A program made the translations under genes and the position numbers. A DNA stretch of 64,000 bases, taken from positions 1,961,249 to 2,025,248 of the forward strand of contig NZ_LFZW01000001.1 in the NCBI RefSeq assembly GCF_001183985.1, written 5' to 3'. The stretch comes from Peribacillus loiseleuriae. Its GTDB lineage: Bacteria; Bacillota; Bacilli; Bacillales; DSM-1321. The notes below the pieces were generated by a model. The model saw only the letters and a program-made list of their open reading frames with translations, had not been told where the DNA came from and did not search any database. This document shows positions 26,750 to 34,892 of this stretch, one piece after another. Position 1 is the stretch's first letter; each line of letters starts with the position of its first letter.

Positions 26750-26935
26750 TTATTTTTGGGCTATGACAGTAAATTCAATGATGTCACCAAAGTTAAAATT
26801 AGGAACCTTTCCACTTCCAAAAAATTTACGGACCTCACCATTAACTTGAATATTTAAAACTCTCATTTTCTTATTGTTTTTCTTTGTATTAAAATGTCCA
26901 CAAGAAATGACACGTCCTTTACCATTTAAAAACAT
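26750..26935 (-). CDS. Small hypothetical protein, 61 residues
   Basis: The ATG at 26935 follows ggatggagtg on the minus strand. The product is basic and looks beta-rich (KKMRVLNIQVNGEVRKFFGSGKVPNFNFGDIIEFTVIAQK), compatible with a small OB- or SH3-like fold, but I do not recognise a family. It stands alone between an intron fragment and a broken membrane gene. Coding potential is moderate. Confidence 0.45.
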   Translation of the reverse strand: MFLNGKGRVISCGHFNTKKNNKKMRVLNIQVNGEVRKFFGSGKVPNFNFGDIIEFTVIAQK

Positions 26936-27070
26936 ATAAATCACTCCATCCCTCTAAAATACAATTAAATGATAATACATTACTTCAATTTGTGTGAAAA
27001 TAGGGGGATATTTATGAATTTGTGAAAAATTGTATTTTGGTAAATGGTGTAGATATATTTACAGAATAAC

Positions 27071-27520
27071 GTTAGAAAATGGGTAATATTAATTGGAAAG
27101 CAATTTATTAACTACACAATATTGGCTCTAATATTTACTGGTGGAATAATGTTCTTCTCATTTTGCTTTACGGGTTTAATAGACATTCTCTCAAATATAT
27201 TCATCTCTATTGTTGGGTTATTTTTTTCATCTGTATTTTTAGGGTATTCCTTTTATCTCTTAAGAAAAAGAAGAGAGGGTAAGGGGTTTTATTGGAATGA
27301 TGAAGGGATTGTAATTGACCTACAAGGGAATAAAGTCTACTGGAATGAGATTGAAAGTATTCAATAATCCAATGTAAAAGGTATGAAGTCCACCGTGATT
27401 TATCCACACTATACAAATCACGAAAAGATTAGAATCCGTCGTAAGAAATGGATGCCAACAACTGCCCATTCAATCGATTGGTTTTATATTGAAAAACCGC
27501 AGATTTTACTCTGCGGCTAA
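27071..27520 (+). pseudogene. Broken membrane protein with in-frame stop
   Basis: A frame with two hydrophobic segments (IFTGGIMFFSFCFTGLIDIL and FISIVGLFFSSVFLGYSFYLL) and a cytoplasmic domain beginning RKRREGKGFYWNDEGIVIDLQGNKVYWNEIESI. It is stopped by TAA at 27365-27367, yet continues in the same frame for about 50 codons (SNVKGMKSTVIYPHYTNHEK ... FYIEKPQILLCG). No clean start codon is visible upstream. Reminiscent of small PH-like membrane proteins; family not identified. Confidence 0.45.
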
Positions 27521-27780
27521 TCCTCTAATGGTGAAGATAAGTGTATAGTAAAATAAAATCAAATATTAGGAATAGAAAAGAAACTGCTTGAACAGTTGAT
27601 TTTAGCCTATTCCATTTGATATTATTTCCTCTTCTCAAGTAATATTTATGCCACCGATTGTGTGACATCAGATAATCCGAACAACATCACCTTTTTCACA
27701 AATTTGCAATTTATTATATACCTTACGTATTTTATTTACCAATAAAGTAATAAGAAAAACTAGATATAAAATCATTTCTA
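27521..27780. other. Gene-free stretch downstream of blaR1
   Basis: No open frame with a ribosome binding site. A hairpin ccgcaga / tctgcgg just before it (27497-27517) could act as a minus-strand terminator for the blaI-blaR1 transcript, since it is followed by gttttt on that strand. Confidence 0.35.
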
Positions 27781-29586
27781 TCATGAGAAAATAGATTGAT
27801 AAATACCTTCCTTCTCCAAAATGGAAAGTACTATCTTGGATAAGGTGCTTCCACCTGCCTGCTTTTCACCTTGACTATGAACAGCAAAGAAAAAAGTATT
27901 ATCTACAGTTTCTACATAACCTACAAACCAACCTTCAATATTTTCCCCGTTTAAAACTGTGGTTCCCGTTTTTCCAGATAAACGATTACCATTTGATTCT
28001 TCTAGAAGTAAGGAGTCTTTCACAGTTTGAATACTAGATTGTTCAAAAGCGAATTCATTATCATAAAACTTTTTCAAAATATCTACCTGTTCAACAGGAG
28101 AAATTTTTAGAGAGTCATTTAGCCAATAATTAGTGATATTGCCCGATAAATCGCCGTTTCCATAATTTATTTGTTCGTAGTAGTTCTGCAATTTCTTCTT
28201 GCCCATCTGTTGATCAAGATTTTGAAAATACCATGAGGCGGAGCTTTCCATAGCAGAGAATAAATCTTGATCTTGATTCCATTCCTCATATGGATAGAGA
28301 GTTCCATCCCAAGTCATTTGAGAATTGTCCCTTGTAATAATCCCAGATTCTAGAGCAAACAATGCATTGAATATTTTATAAGTGGAAGCAGGTGCGAATC
28401 TAGTAGTACTTTCTTCCTTATTGTATATAGTATACTGTTTCATTTTTAAATCATACAGTACAGCACTCCCTGAAAGTTCATCAAAAAAGCTACTGTAATC
28501 TTTGTACACTACATTGGTATTAGAAAAAGGATGTGATTCTTTGTTCACAGCCAATATAGATATAGAAGGAATACTAATCAAAATGATCGCAAGAACAATG
28601 ATGAATACTAGAGCACTTTTCATTTTTAACAGATGTGATTCTACTTGGAAATTTACGATTGTAACAATACGCCTTTTTACTTGTTTGTAAGAGCTACTGA
28701 TATCTGAAGCAGCTAACAAAGATGATGTTCGTTGCGAAATAGAAGCAAATTTTAAAATAACCTCACTATATTTAAGGTGTGATTCCTTATCTAGCGTTTT
28801 TAAAACTGCATAATCGCAAGAAATCTCCATCTCTGTTTTCATTTCCTTTAAGAAATACCATACGAGAGGATTAAACCAATAAACAGTTCTAGACAGACAC
28901 ATGAAGTAGTTTACTAGCATATCTCTACGTTTACAATGGTATAACTCGTGAAGCAATACACATTTCATCTCGTTAGTAGAAAGCGTGGAAATATCTTTTG
29001 GTATGACAATATATGGATAGATAATTCCGAAGGTAATGGGTGATTTTATCAATGAGGAATATCCTAAAACAACCATTTTATGAAAATGGACTTCCTCTTT
29101 ACATGTATAAAAAAGTGTTGATAACTCTTTGTTTTCAACTACTTGTAGGCTTTTTTTTATTTTGACGATTCTTAGATTGCTATATAAAGTAGCCATAAGG
29201 ATAACAATCATTCCTAATATCCACACTATGAAAAAGACAGAATCCATCATTCCGAAAGACGATTGCTCAATTGACATAGAAAAGTCTTGTAGCCAATTTG
29301 CATTTTGGTTAATTGTTTCTGTAGTTTTACCTGCAGAACGGATATCAGATAATTTTGAATTACTTGCTCCAAAGTTTATCATCCAGTCAAAAAAAGAGTT
29401 TATTTTTAGAAAATGAAAGGGGATAAAAGGAGCAATCAATGTCAAAAGAGAAATCACACTGATATGATATTGGGTGTTTACAGTTATTTGGGCCTTTAAT
29501 AATTTTTTTATGAGTATGATGATGCAAAAAATCACAGATAATATGATATTACTAATGAGAAAGAGAGTAAAGAAAGAATTGCCCAT
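27781..29586 (-). CDS. blaR1: BlaR1-type beta-lactam sensor/signal transducer
   Basis: Membrane sensor of 601 residues. The N-terminal part has four hydrophobic segments and an M56 metalloprotease site, LLHELYHCKRRD (HExxH near residue 210). The C-terminal extracellular domain is a class D-like penicillin sensor with STYK (APASTYKIFNAL, acylated Ser), YGNGDLSG and SGKTGT. Beta-lactam acylation outside triggers proteolysis inside and loss of BlaI repression. The gene lies 1 bp after blaI. No beta-lactamase gene is present; two PBP genes on the opposite strand are the apparent targets. Confidence 0.95.
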   Translation of the reverse strand: MGNSFFTLFLISNIILSVIFCIIILIKKLLKAQITVNTQYHISVISLLTLIAPFIPFHFLKINSFFDWMINFGASNSKLSDIRSAGKTTETINQNANWLQDFSMSIEQSSFGMMDSVFFIVWILGMIVILMATLYSNLRIVKIKKSLQVVENKELSTLFYTCKEEVHFHKMVVLGYSSLIKSPITFGIIYPYIVIPKDISTLSTNEMKCVLLHELYHCKRRDMLVNYFMCLSRTVYWFNPLVWYFLKEMKTEMEISCDYAVLKTLDKESHLKYSEVILKFASISQRTSSLLAASDISSSYKQVKRRIVTIVNFQVESHLLKMKSALVFIIVLAIILISIPSISILAVNKESHPFSNTNVVYKDYSSFFDELSGSAVLYDLKMKQYTIYNKEESTTRFAPASTYKIFNALFALESGIITRDNSQMTWDGTLYPYEEWNQDQDLFSAMESSASWYFQNLDQQMGKKKLQNYYEQINYGNGDLSGNITNYWLNDSLKISPVEQVDILKKFYDNEFAFEQSSIQTVKDSLLLEESNGNRLSGKTGTTVLNGENIEGWFVGYVETVDNTFFFAVHSQGEKQAGGSTLSKIVLSILEKEGIYQSIFS

Positions 29587-29587
29587 G

Positions 29588-29974
29588 TTATTCCTTCTTT
29601 CTGTTCTTGCGTTCTTCTAAAATTTGATACAACTCATTAATTTCATCATCTGATAGCTTATCTTGTTCCAAAAAGTTTAATACCATAGAATTAAGAGTAC
29701 CATTATAAAAACGATTTAAAAAACTATGACTCTCAATTTCTACGTAATCAATTTCAGCTACATTTGGTGTATAAACAAATACACGACTTTCCTTATAATG
29801 ATTCAGTGCTCCTTTTTTTATTAGCCGTAACAACATTGTTTGAATTGTTTTAGGGCTCCAATTACTAGTTTTGGCCAACTTTTCAATAACCTCATTGGTA
29901 TTGATAGAAGGGTGTTTCCAGATTACTTTCATAACTTCTAATTCTGCTTCTGAAATTTGAGGTAATTTTTTCAT
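29588..29974 (-). CDS. blaI: BlaI/MecI-family repressor
   Basis: Winged-helix repressor of 128 residues if started at the ATG at 29974 (aaggatgg upstream). Typical sequence: LPQISEAELEVMKVIWKHPSINTNEVIEKL, the recognition helix region WSPKTIQTMLLRLIKKGAL, and a C-terminal dimerisation and protease-sensitive region (FLEQDKLSDDEINELYQILEER). It represses its own operon and nearby targets by binding TTACA-N2-TGTAA dyads. Such dyads are found just upstream of its start and ahead of both downstream PBP genes. Confidence 0.95.
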   Translation of the reverse strand: MKKLPQISEAELEVMKVIWKHPSINTNEVIEKLAKTSNWSPKTIQTMLLRLIKKGALNHYKESRVFVYTPNVAEIDYVEIESHSFLNRFYNGTLNSMVLNFLEQDKLSDDEINELYQILEERKNRKKE

Positions 29975-29991
29975 ATAAACCATCCTTAAAC

Positions 29992-30098
29992 TTACGATTG
30001 TAATATTTTTATTATATTGTTCTTATCTTAAGTAGTCAATTGAACAATAGGATAAAGAAAAAACATTGGTCTTAAATATTAGGTTTGTAATATTTAAG
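29992..30098 (-). promoter_or_regulatory. BlaI operators upstream of blaI-blaR1
   Basis: ttacgattgtaa at 29992-30003 is one mismatch from the BlaI/MecI dyad. Further upstream, an 11-bp perfect inverted repeat (cttaaatatta / taatatttaag) occupies 30071-30098. The operators suggest autoregulation of the blaI-blaR1 transcript. Confidence 0.65.
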
Positions 30099-30112
30099 AC
30101 GCTACATTTCAG

Positions 30113-30350
30113 TAGATTGAATGAAAAAATGGTAGGAGAAACAAAGAAATGTCGGAAAAATATCGTTCTCGTATAGAGAAAAAATAAAAGAACAAAAAAG
30201 GATTTGGCGTGGTTGTTCTTGGAACCAAAAAAGATTAGGGAATGACAATTGTGGATTAAATTAAGATTATATTTTTAATAAAGTGCAACTAGGAGGAAAT
30301 CAAGTGCATGATGTAATACTTAGAATTGATAAAGGACAGGGTTTTTCAGA
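30113..30350 (+). repeat. Duplicated leader segment, copy 1
   Basis: Much of this stretch, in particular ggcgtggttgttcttgga, aggaggaaatc and taatacttagaattgata, recurs at 32207-32362. It includes the ribosome binding site and first codons of the FHA gene. Copy 2 stops after acaggg. Confidence 0.75.
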
Positions 30351-30594
30351 AACGAATCCTTATATTTCGAGAAGACATGCGGTCTTTCAATATCAAAATG
30401 ACTACTACACAATAATAGATTTAAAAAGCAAACATGGGATTGAAATAAATGGCTTAAGCTTATAACATAACCAGCCATTTCCTCTTAATCATAAAGATTC
30501 TATTACTTTTGCTGTTAAATAACAATAAAGGTGTTTAATTACAAATAAAGTCGTTTAGTTTACAATAAAGTTGTTTAAAAACTTCAATCTCTTA

Positions 30595-30625
30595 TTCCAT
30601 TAAAGGGCCAAATTGTGGAATAAGG
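30595..30625. repeat. Palindromic motif cttattcca ... tggaataag
   Basis: Inverted repeat around ttaaagggccaaat, upstream of the acetyltransferase; a related block, attccattaaagggtgaaa, lies just after the gene at 31166-31190. The pair brackets the cargo gene. Confidence 0.5.
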
Positions 30626-30709
30626 AGGTTAAATAAGAATGTCGAAGTAGTGATCAAACAGTGTTATTAATTATCTAATAGGAAAGTTAAATGGTGAGGT
30701 GTAAAGAAA

Positions 30710-31162
30710 ATGAAACTCATTTCTGTAAAAGAAAATCCTAAATTTATGGATAGAGCAATTAGATATTTTCAAAGTAAATGGGCAAGCGAACAAAGTATGA
30801 TGGTATATGAGGACTGTATAACCCATTGTACTAACCCCTCTAATCCTTTGCCACAATGGTATTTGTTGATGGACGATGATAAAATAATTGGTTGTGCGGG
30901 TCTTGTTACAAATGATTTTATTAGCCGAATGGACTTATATCCTTGGGTGTGCGTCTTATATATTGAAGAGGAATACAGAGGAAATGCTTATGGTACCATT
31001 TTATTGGAGAAAACGAAGAAAAACGCAAAAGAAGGCGGTTTTAACTATTTATGCCTCTGTACAGATCATATCGGTTATTATGAAAAATATGGATTTGAAT
31101 ATATCGGTACAAGTTATCATCCGTGGGGTGATAATTCCCGTATTTATAAAACAACTTTATGA
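30710..31162 (+). CDS. GNAT family N-acetyltransferase (cargo of the mini element)
   Basis: Protein of 150 residues. The GNAT fold is indicated by WYLLMDDDKIIGCAGLV (beta 2-3), VCVLYIEEEYRGNAYGTILLEK (acetyl-CoA-binding RGxxxG loop, here RGNAYG) and the C-terminal YYEKYGFEYIGTSYH. The ATG at 30710 follows a gaggtgtaaag stretch. Such single-domain acetyltransferases modify antibiotics, amino acids or other small molecules; the substrate is not evident. It is the only cargo of the surrounding element and is intact. Confidence 0.88.
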   Translation: MKLISVKENPKFMDRAIRYFQSKWASEQSMMVYEDCITHCTNPSNPLPQWYLLMDDDKIIGCAGLVTNDFISRMDLYPWVCVLYIEEEYRGNAYGTILLEKTKKNAKEGGFNYLCLCTDHIGYYEKYGFEYIGTSYHPWGDNSRIYKTTL

Positions 31163-31527
31163 TATTCCATTAAAGGGTGAAATTGTAGGATAAATCCTTA
31201 GATTTAAACGATTTTATTGTTATATTTTTAAGTGCGACAAAATTATTTACATCAAAAATTAAACAATTAATTTTAACCCCGACCTAAAAGAAGAACGGGG
31301 TTATACGTGTTTGAGGTTTTAAAATTAAATAACTTTATTGTCACTTTACACTTGCTAGAGGGGGTGTCCAACTAACGTTGATCAATCAAAATGAAAGTGA
31401 ATGGGAACAAACGAAGGAATTTGTTGTCCCGATTGAAGAGCAAATCATAAAACAACAAGAATTGGTCATACATAAAGAAAGACTGAAAGTCATTATTGAT
31501 GGCAAACCGCTAATAGTAAATGGATAA

Positions 31528-32079
31528 TATTTCAAATTTCTAATCTGTTTATATGAGAATAGCAATCAAGCTGTAAGTCACTAATCATAAAAAATTCCCC
31601 AGTTTTCAGCATCGTCTCGAACACTCCAATCCTATTAAGTGATGAGAAGAGTATCTGTTATTTTTTAGGAATTTTAAACCGTTGATATTGGGTATTTTAG
31701 CACCGATGATGACAGTTGATGTCAGTTCTTTGAATAGATTCAAAGAAAACAATGGAAGAAGCACAAAGTATTCCTATTGAAAAAGATACTTTAGAATTTA
31801 GAATTTCAACAAATACCAGTTAATTATAATCCTATATCTCTTTTTTTCTGATGCGTCATCCTTCACAACTTGTTTACCAAACTTGGCTAATACTTCATCT
31901 GTGGTGTTTGGCTCAATCATCACAACGAAAGCTCGATCGTCACAAAAAAATTAGCGTTATTGGTTTTTTACATTAATTTTTCTATTATTGACTCTATTTT
32001 TGGTTGTAACTTCATTTCATGCTACTTACTACTATTTGCTTTTAAAAAAGATTCAGTAGACTGCAATTGTCCTAAAAAC
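31528..32079. other. Gene debris between the FHA gene and the PBP promoter
   Basis: No intact gene. At 31842-31940 on the minus strand a frame reads DRAFVVMIEPNTTDEVLAKF and continues GKQVVKDDA, resembling the DRAFVVMMDPNTGEVL stretch of the PBP encoded at 32411, so it may be a decayed PBP fragment. Around 31965-32060 a frame with hydrophobic residues (FTLIFLLLTLFLVVTSF) could be the tail of a lost membrane protein. Confidence 0.35.
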
Positions 32080-32182
32080 CTACAGTTGTAAGAATTTAAA
32101 ATATATGGTTATTAATTTAAGTAAAAAAATATTGAATTTAAATATTACATGTGTAATACTTTTAAAAACTACAATTGAAAGT
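32080..32182 (+). promoter_or_regulatory. Three-operator BlaI control region ahead of PBP 1
   Basis: BlaI-like dyads at 32080-32092 (ctacagttgtaag), 32143-32158 (tattacatgtgtaata, perfect 7+2+7) and a weaker one at 32168-32182 (actacaattgaaagt). Centre-to-centre spacing is about 65 and 24 bp, the same as in the control region at 34572-34677 ahead of the second PBP. Confidence 0.7.
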
Positions 32183-32206
32183 TTTGTTTTCTATCACTAC
32201 ATTTCT

Positions 32207-32362
32207 GAAGATTGAATGAAAAAAGGGTTTGGCGTGGTTGTTCTTGGAACCATAAAAGATTATGAGAATGATAATTGTGTATTAATATCATATTTTTAAT
32301 AAAGTCCCTAGGAGGAAATCGAGTGCACTGATGTAATACTTAGAATTGATAAAGGACAGGGT
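32207..32362 (+). repeat. Duplicated leader segment, copy 2
   Basis: Copy of 30113-30350 with internal deletions. The FHA start region is present (aggaggaaatc, then gtgcactgatg with a one-base insertion) but breaks off after acaggg, about 48 bp before the PBP start. The PBP gene therefore sits where an FHA gene copy once began. Confidence 0.75.
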
Positions 32363-32410
32363 GTATATTCATTGTTTACTATGAATTAAATATTGAAAGG
32401 AGATAAAGAT

Positions 32411-34510
32411 GTGACAGAGGATGGGGAAAGTAGTAAAGAACAACGCAAGCTGAGAAAAACAATACGTATTCGCTTTAATGTCTTCTTTTTTGTTGTATTT
32501 TTATTGTTTGTCGCTCTAATTTTAAGACTTGTAATTCTCCAAGTCGTTTATGGAGAGGATTACAAAAAGGAAGTTGGAAGAACAAAGGATGGGGTCGTCA
32601 GCACGCCGGTTCCTCGTGGGGTAATTTATGACCGCAACGAGGAAGTCATTGTTGGCAATGTTCCTGTCAATGCAATCACGTATACTAGGCTACAGGGGAC
32701 AACTTCAGAAGAAATGGTTGAAACCGCAAAGAAGCTTGCGCAAATAATCGACGTTGAAGCAGAAGAAATTAAACCGCGGGATTTAAAGGATTATTGGATC
32801 GTCACTAGACCAGATGAGGCGAAAAAGAAAATAAAAGAAAGTGAATTAAAAGATGAAGAGTTAACGAATAAGGATCGGTATGATCGGCAAATCGAACGAA
32901 TTACGTCTAATGACTTAAAAGAAATTACTAAAGAAGAGCTAAAAGTTGCGAAGCTATTTAGGAACATGAATAGTGGCTATGCTCTCACTCCACAAGTCAT
33001 CAAGAGAAATGCGACTGAAGAGGAATTCGCAATCGTAGCTGAGCATTTAGCAGATTTGCCGAATGTTGATATTTCAACTGATTGGGATCGTCACTATCCG
33101 CACGAAAGCATTTTCCGTTCTGTAATAGGGAATGTGACATCGTCAAAAGAAGGTTTGCCAAGCTCTAACTTAGATTACTTTTTATCTAGAGGATATAACA
33201 AAAACGACCGTGTTGGAAAAAGTCAGCTAGAATTATATTATGAAGATGTGCTGCATGGTCAAAAAGCAAAGATGAAAAATGTTACGGATAAAGGCGGCAA
33301 CCTTTTAGAAACAGAGATCATCTCTGAAGGCCAAAAAGGGAAAGATCTAGTCCTATCGATTGATTTTGACCTGCAGGAGGCAGTAGAACAAGTAATTCAA
33401 GATGAGCTTCGCAGAACGAAGGGAAGAAATAGATTTTTAGACCGTGCCTTTGTCGTCATGATGGACCCTAATACTGGGGAAGTTCTTTCAATGGCGGGGA
33501 AACAACTTGTTCGCGAAAACGGCAAATATGTTTTTAATGATTATGCATTAGGAACAATTAATTCACAGTATGAAATGGGTTCTGTAGTAAAAGGTGCGAC
33601 CATTTTAGCTGGATTAGAATCAGGTGCAATTTCAACTGGAACTACCTTTAGTGATGAAAAATTAAATTTAAAAGGTACACCACTTAAAGGATCGTATTCG
33701 ACCTCATTAGGTACTAATGGAATTGTAGATGCATTAAAAAAGTCTTCGAATGTTTATATGTTTAAAACAGTCATCCAAATGATGGGGAAAGAATACCACT
33801 CTGGAATGTCACTTCCTAGAACGCCTGATGCTGTACAAGATTTCCGAAATTCATTTGGTCAGTTCGGTTTAGGAATTAAAACGGGAATCGACCTTCCGAA
33901 TGAATCGGAGGGGTTGTTAGGTAAAGAAGCATATAATAAACCTGGTTTATTCCTTGACCTTTCAATAGGCCAGTACGATAATTATACAACGATGCAATTA
34001 GCACAGTATGTATCAACAATCGCAAATGGCGGCTACAGACTTGAGCCTCATTTGGTGAAAGAAATTCATGAACCCTCAAATACTGATGAAATAGGGGCAG
34101 TATATACACAATTTCAACCAGAAGTTTTAAATATAATAACAATGAATGATGCGTACTTACGTAATGTGCAAGAAGGATTTAGACAAGTGTACCAAAGTCC
34201 TGGTGGGACTGCTTATAAATATTTTGGAGGGGATAGTAGGTTCCGAGGATTTCAAGCAGCAGGAAAAACAGGGACAGCAGAGTCTTTTTATCAAGATCCA
34301 AATACGAAAAAAACTCATTCCACTTACAATTTAACACTTGTCGGCTATGCTCCGTACAATAATCCAGAGGTTGCATTCTCGATTGCGGTTCCATATTTAG
34401 ATACAGATTCAGATCCAGTTAATAAATATATCGGTCAAAAAATCTTAAAAGCATATTTTGATTTAAAGGAACATCGGCAATCAAATCAAAGTTTTAATAA
34501 TGAAGAATAA
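32411..34510 (+). CDS. Class B penicillin-binding protein (PbpA/PbpH type)
   Basis: Membrane transpeptidase of about 699 residues that cross-links peptidoglycan. It has a single N-terminal anchor (FFFVVFLLFVALILRLVIL), a PBP dimerisation domain with RGVIYDRNEEVIVGNVP, and a transpeptidase domain with the active-site SVVK (YEMGSVVKGATILAG), SSN (KKSSNVYMF) and KTGTAE. It resembles rod-shape class B2 PBPs of Bacillus. The GTG at 32411 is preferred (aaaggag 8 bp upstream) over a TTG at 32393. The BlaI operator region upstream suggests beta-lactam induction, so it probably supplies a low-affinity transpeptidase. Confidence 0.9.
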   Translation: MTEDGESSKEQRKLRKTIRIRFNVFFFVVFLLFVALILRLVILQVVYGEDYKKEVGRTKDGVVSTPVPRGVIYDRNEEVIVGNVPVNAITYTRLQGTTSEEMVETAKKLAQIIDVEAEEIKPRDLKDYWIVTRPDEAKKKIKESELKDEELTNKDRYDRQIERITSNDLKEITKEELKVAKLFRNMNSGYALTPQVIKRNATEEEFAIVAEHLADLPNVDISTDWDRHYPHESIFRSVIGNVTSSKEGLPSSNLDYFLSRGYNKNDRVGKSQLELYYEDVLHGQKAKMKNVTDKGGNLLETEIISEGQKGKDLVLSIDFDLQEAVEQVIQDELRRTKGRNRFLDRAFVVMMDPNTGEVLSMAGKQLVRENGKYVFNDYALGTINSQYEMGSVVKGATILAGLESGAISTGTTFSDEKLNLKGTPLKGSYSTSLGTNGIVDALKKSSNVYMFKTVIQMMGKEYHSGMSLPRTPDAVQDFRNSFGQFGLGIKTGIDLPNESEGLLGKEAYNKPGLFLDLSIGQYDNYTTMQLAQYVSTIANGGYRLEPHLVKEIHEPSNTDEIGAVYTQFQPEVLNIITMNDAYLRNVQEGFRQVYQSPGGTAYKYFGGDSRFRGFQAAGKTGTAESFYQDPNTKKTHSTYNLTLVGYAPYNNPEVAFSIAVPYLDTDSDPVNKYIGQKILKAYFDLKEHRQSNQSFNNEE

Positions 34511-34571
34511 TAGCAAAAAGTAGGATATTTTTAAAATATTCTATTAGTATACTACTCTTCACCTTCTAAAA

Positions 34572-34677
34572 CTTACATTTGTAATATTTTAAGTATATAG
34601 TTATCAATTTAAGAAAAAAGGTATTGAATTTAAATCTTACAAGTATAATGTTCTTAAAACTTACACTTGTAAGTTTT
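34572..34677 (+). promoter_or_regulatory. Three-operator BlaI control region ahead of PBP 2
   Basis: Dyads at 34572-34585 (cttacatttgtaat), 34636-34649 (cttacaagtataat) and 34656-34677, the last a perfect 10+2+10 palindrome (aaaacttaca / tgtaagtttt). Between them the block tattgaatttaaat is shared with the region ahead of PBP 1. Confidence 0.75.
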
Positions 34678-34892
34678 ATTATTCGAATAAGTGGTAGATA
34701 GGGGATATAGCATAATAGATGGGAGAAACTAATGTCATAGAAAAGTTAAAGCCTTAAATAATGACGAAGTAGGATACAATCTCTCAAAAGCTTAACAAAG
34801 TCAGCACATTTAGTGGAATAAGATAATAAATTAACCTTAAAAAATTCATGGAATGGAGAGAGTTAACAAGTTGTTTTTTAGGAGGTAACGTA

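Larger units (their letters stand above)
30513..31350 (+). mobile_element. Mini Tn7-like element carrying an acetyltransferase gene
   Basis: The left boundary tgttaaataacaataaag is followed by three 20-bp-spaced cores (ending 30530, 30550, 30570). The right boundary is aactttattgtcactttaca, with further inverted core sites at about 31204-31221 and 31250-31270. Both ends have TGT/ACA exactly 9 bases outside the first core. The flanks are tttgc and cttgc, a 5-bp target duplication with one mismatch, as expected for Tn7-like insertion. The only gene inside is a GNAT. No transposase genes, so it is non-autonomous. Confidence 0.75.
30304..31527 (+). pseudogene. FHA-domain protein gene, interrupted by a mini Tn7-like element
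   Basis: The gene starts at GTG 30304 behind aggagg. The FHA core is clear: ISRRHAVFQYQNDYYTIIDL, SKHG and ING (phosphothreonine-binding loops). It has an in-frame TAA at 30463-30465 (codon 54), then continues HNQPFPLNHKDSITFA to 30512, where an 838-bp insertion begins. Beyond it, from 31356, the frame resumes as RGGVQLTLINQNESEWEQ and ends at 31527. Joining 30512 to 31356 restores the frame exactly and gives a 126-codon gene. Both the stop and the insertion would inactivate it. Confidence 0.8.
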
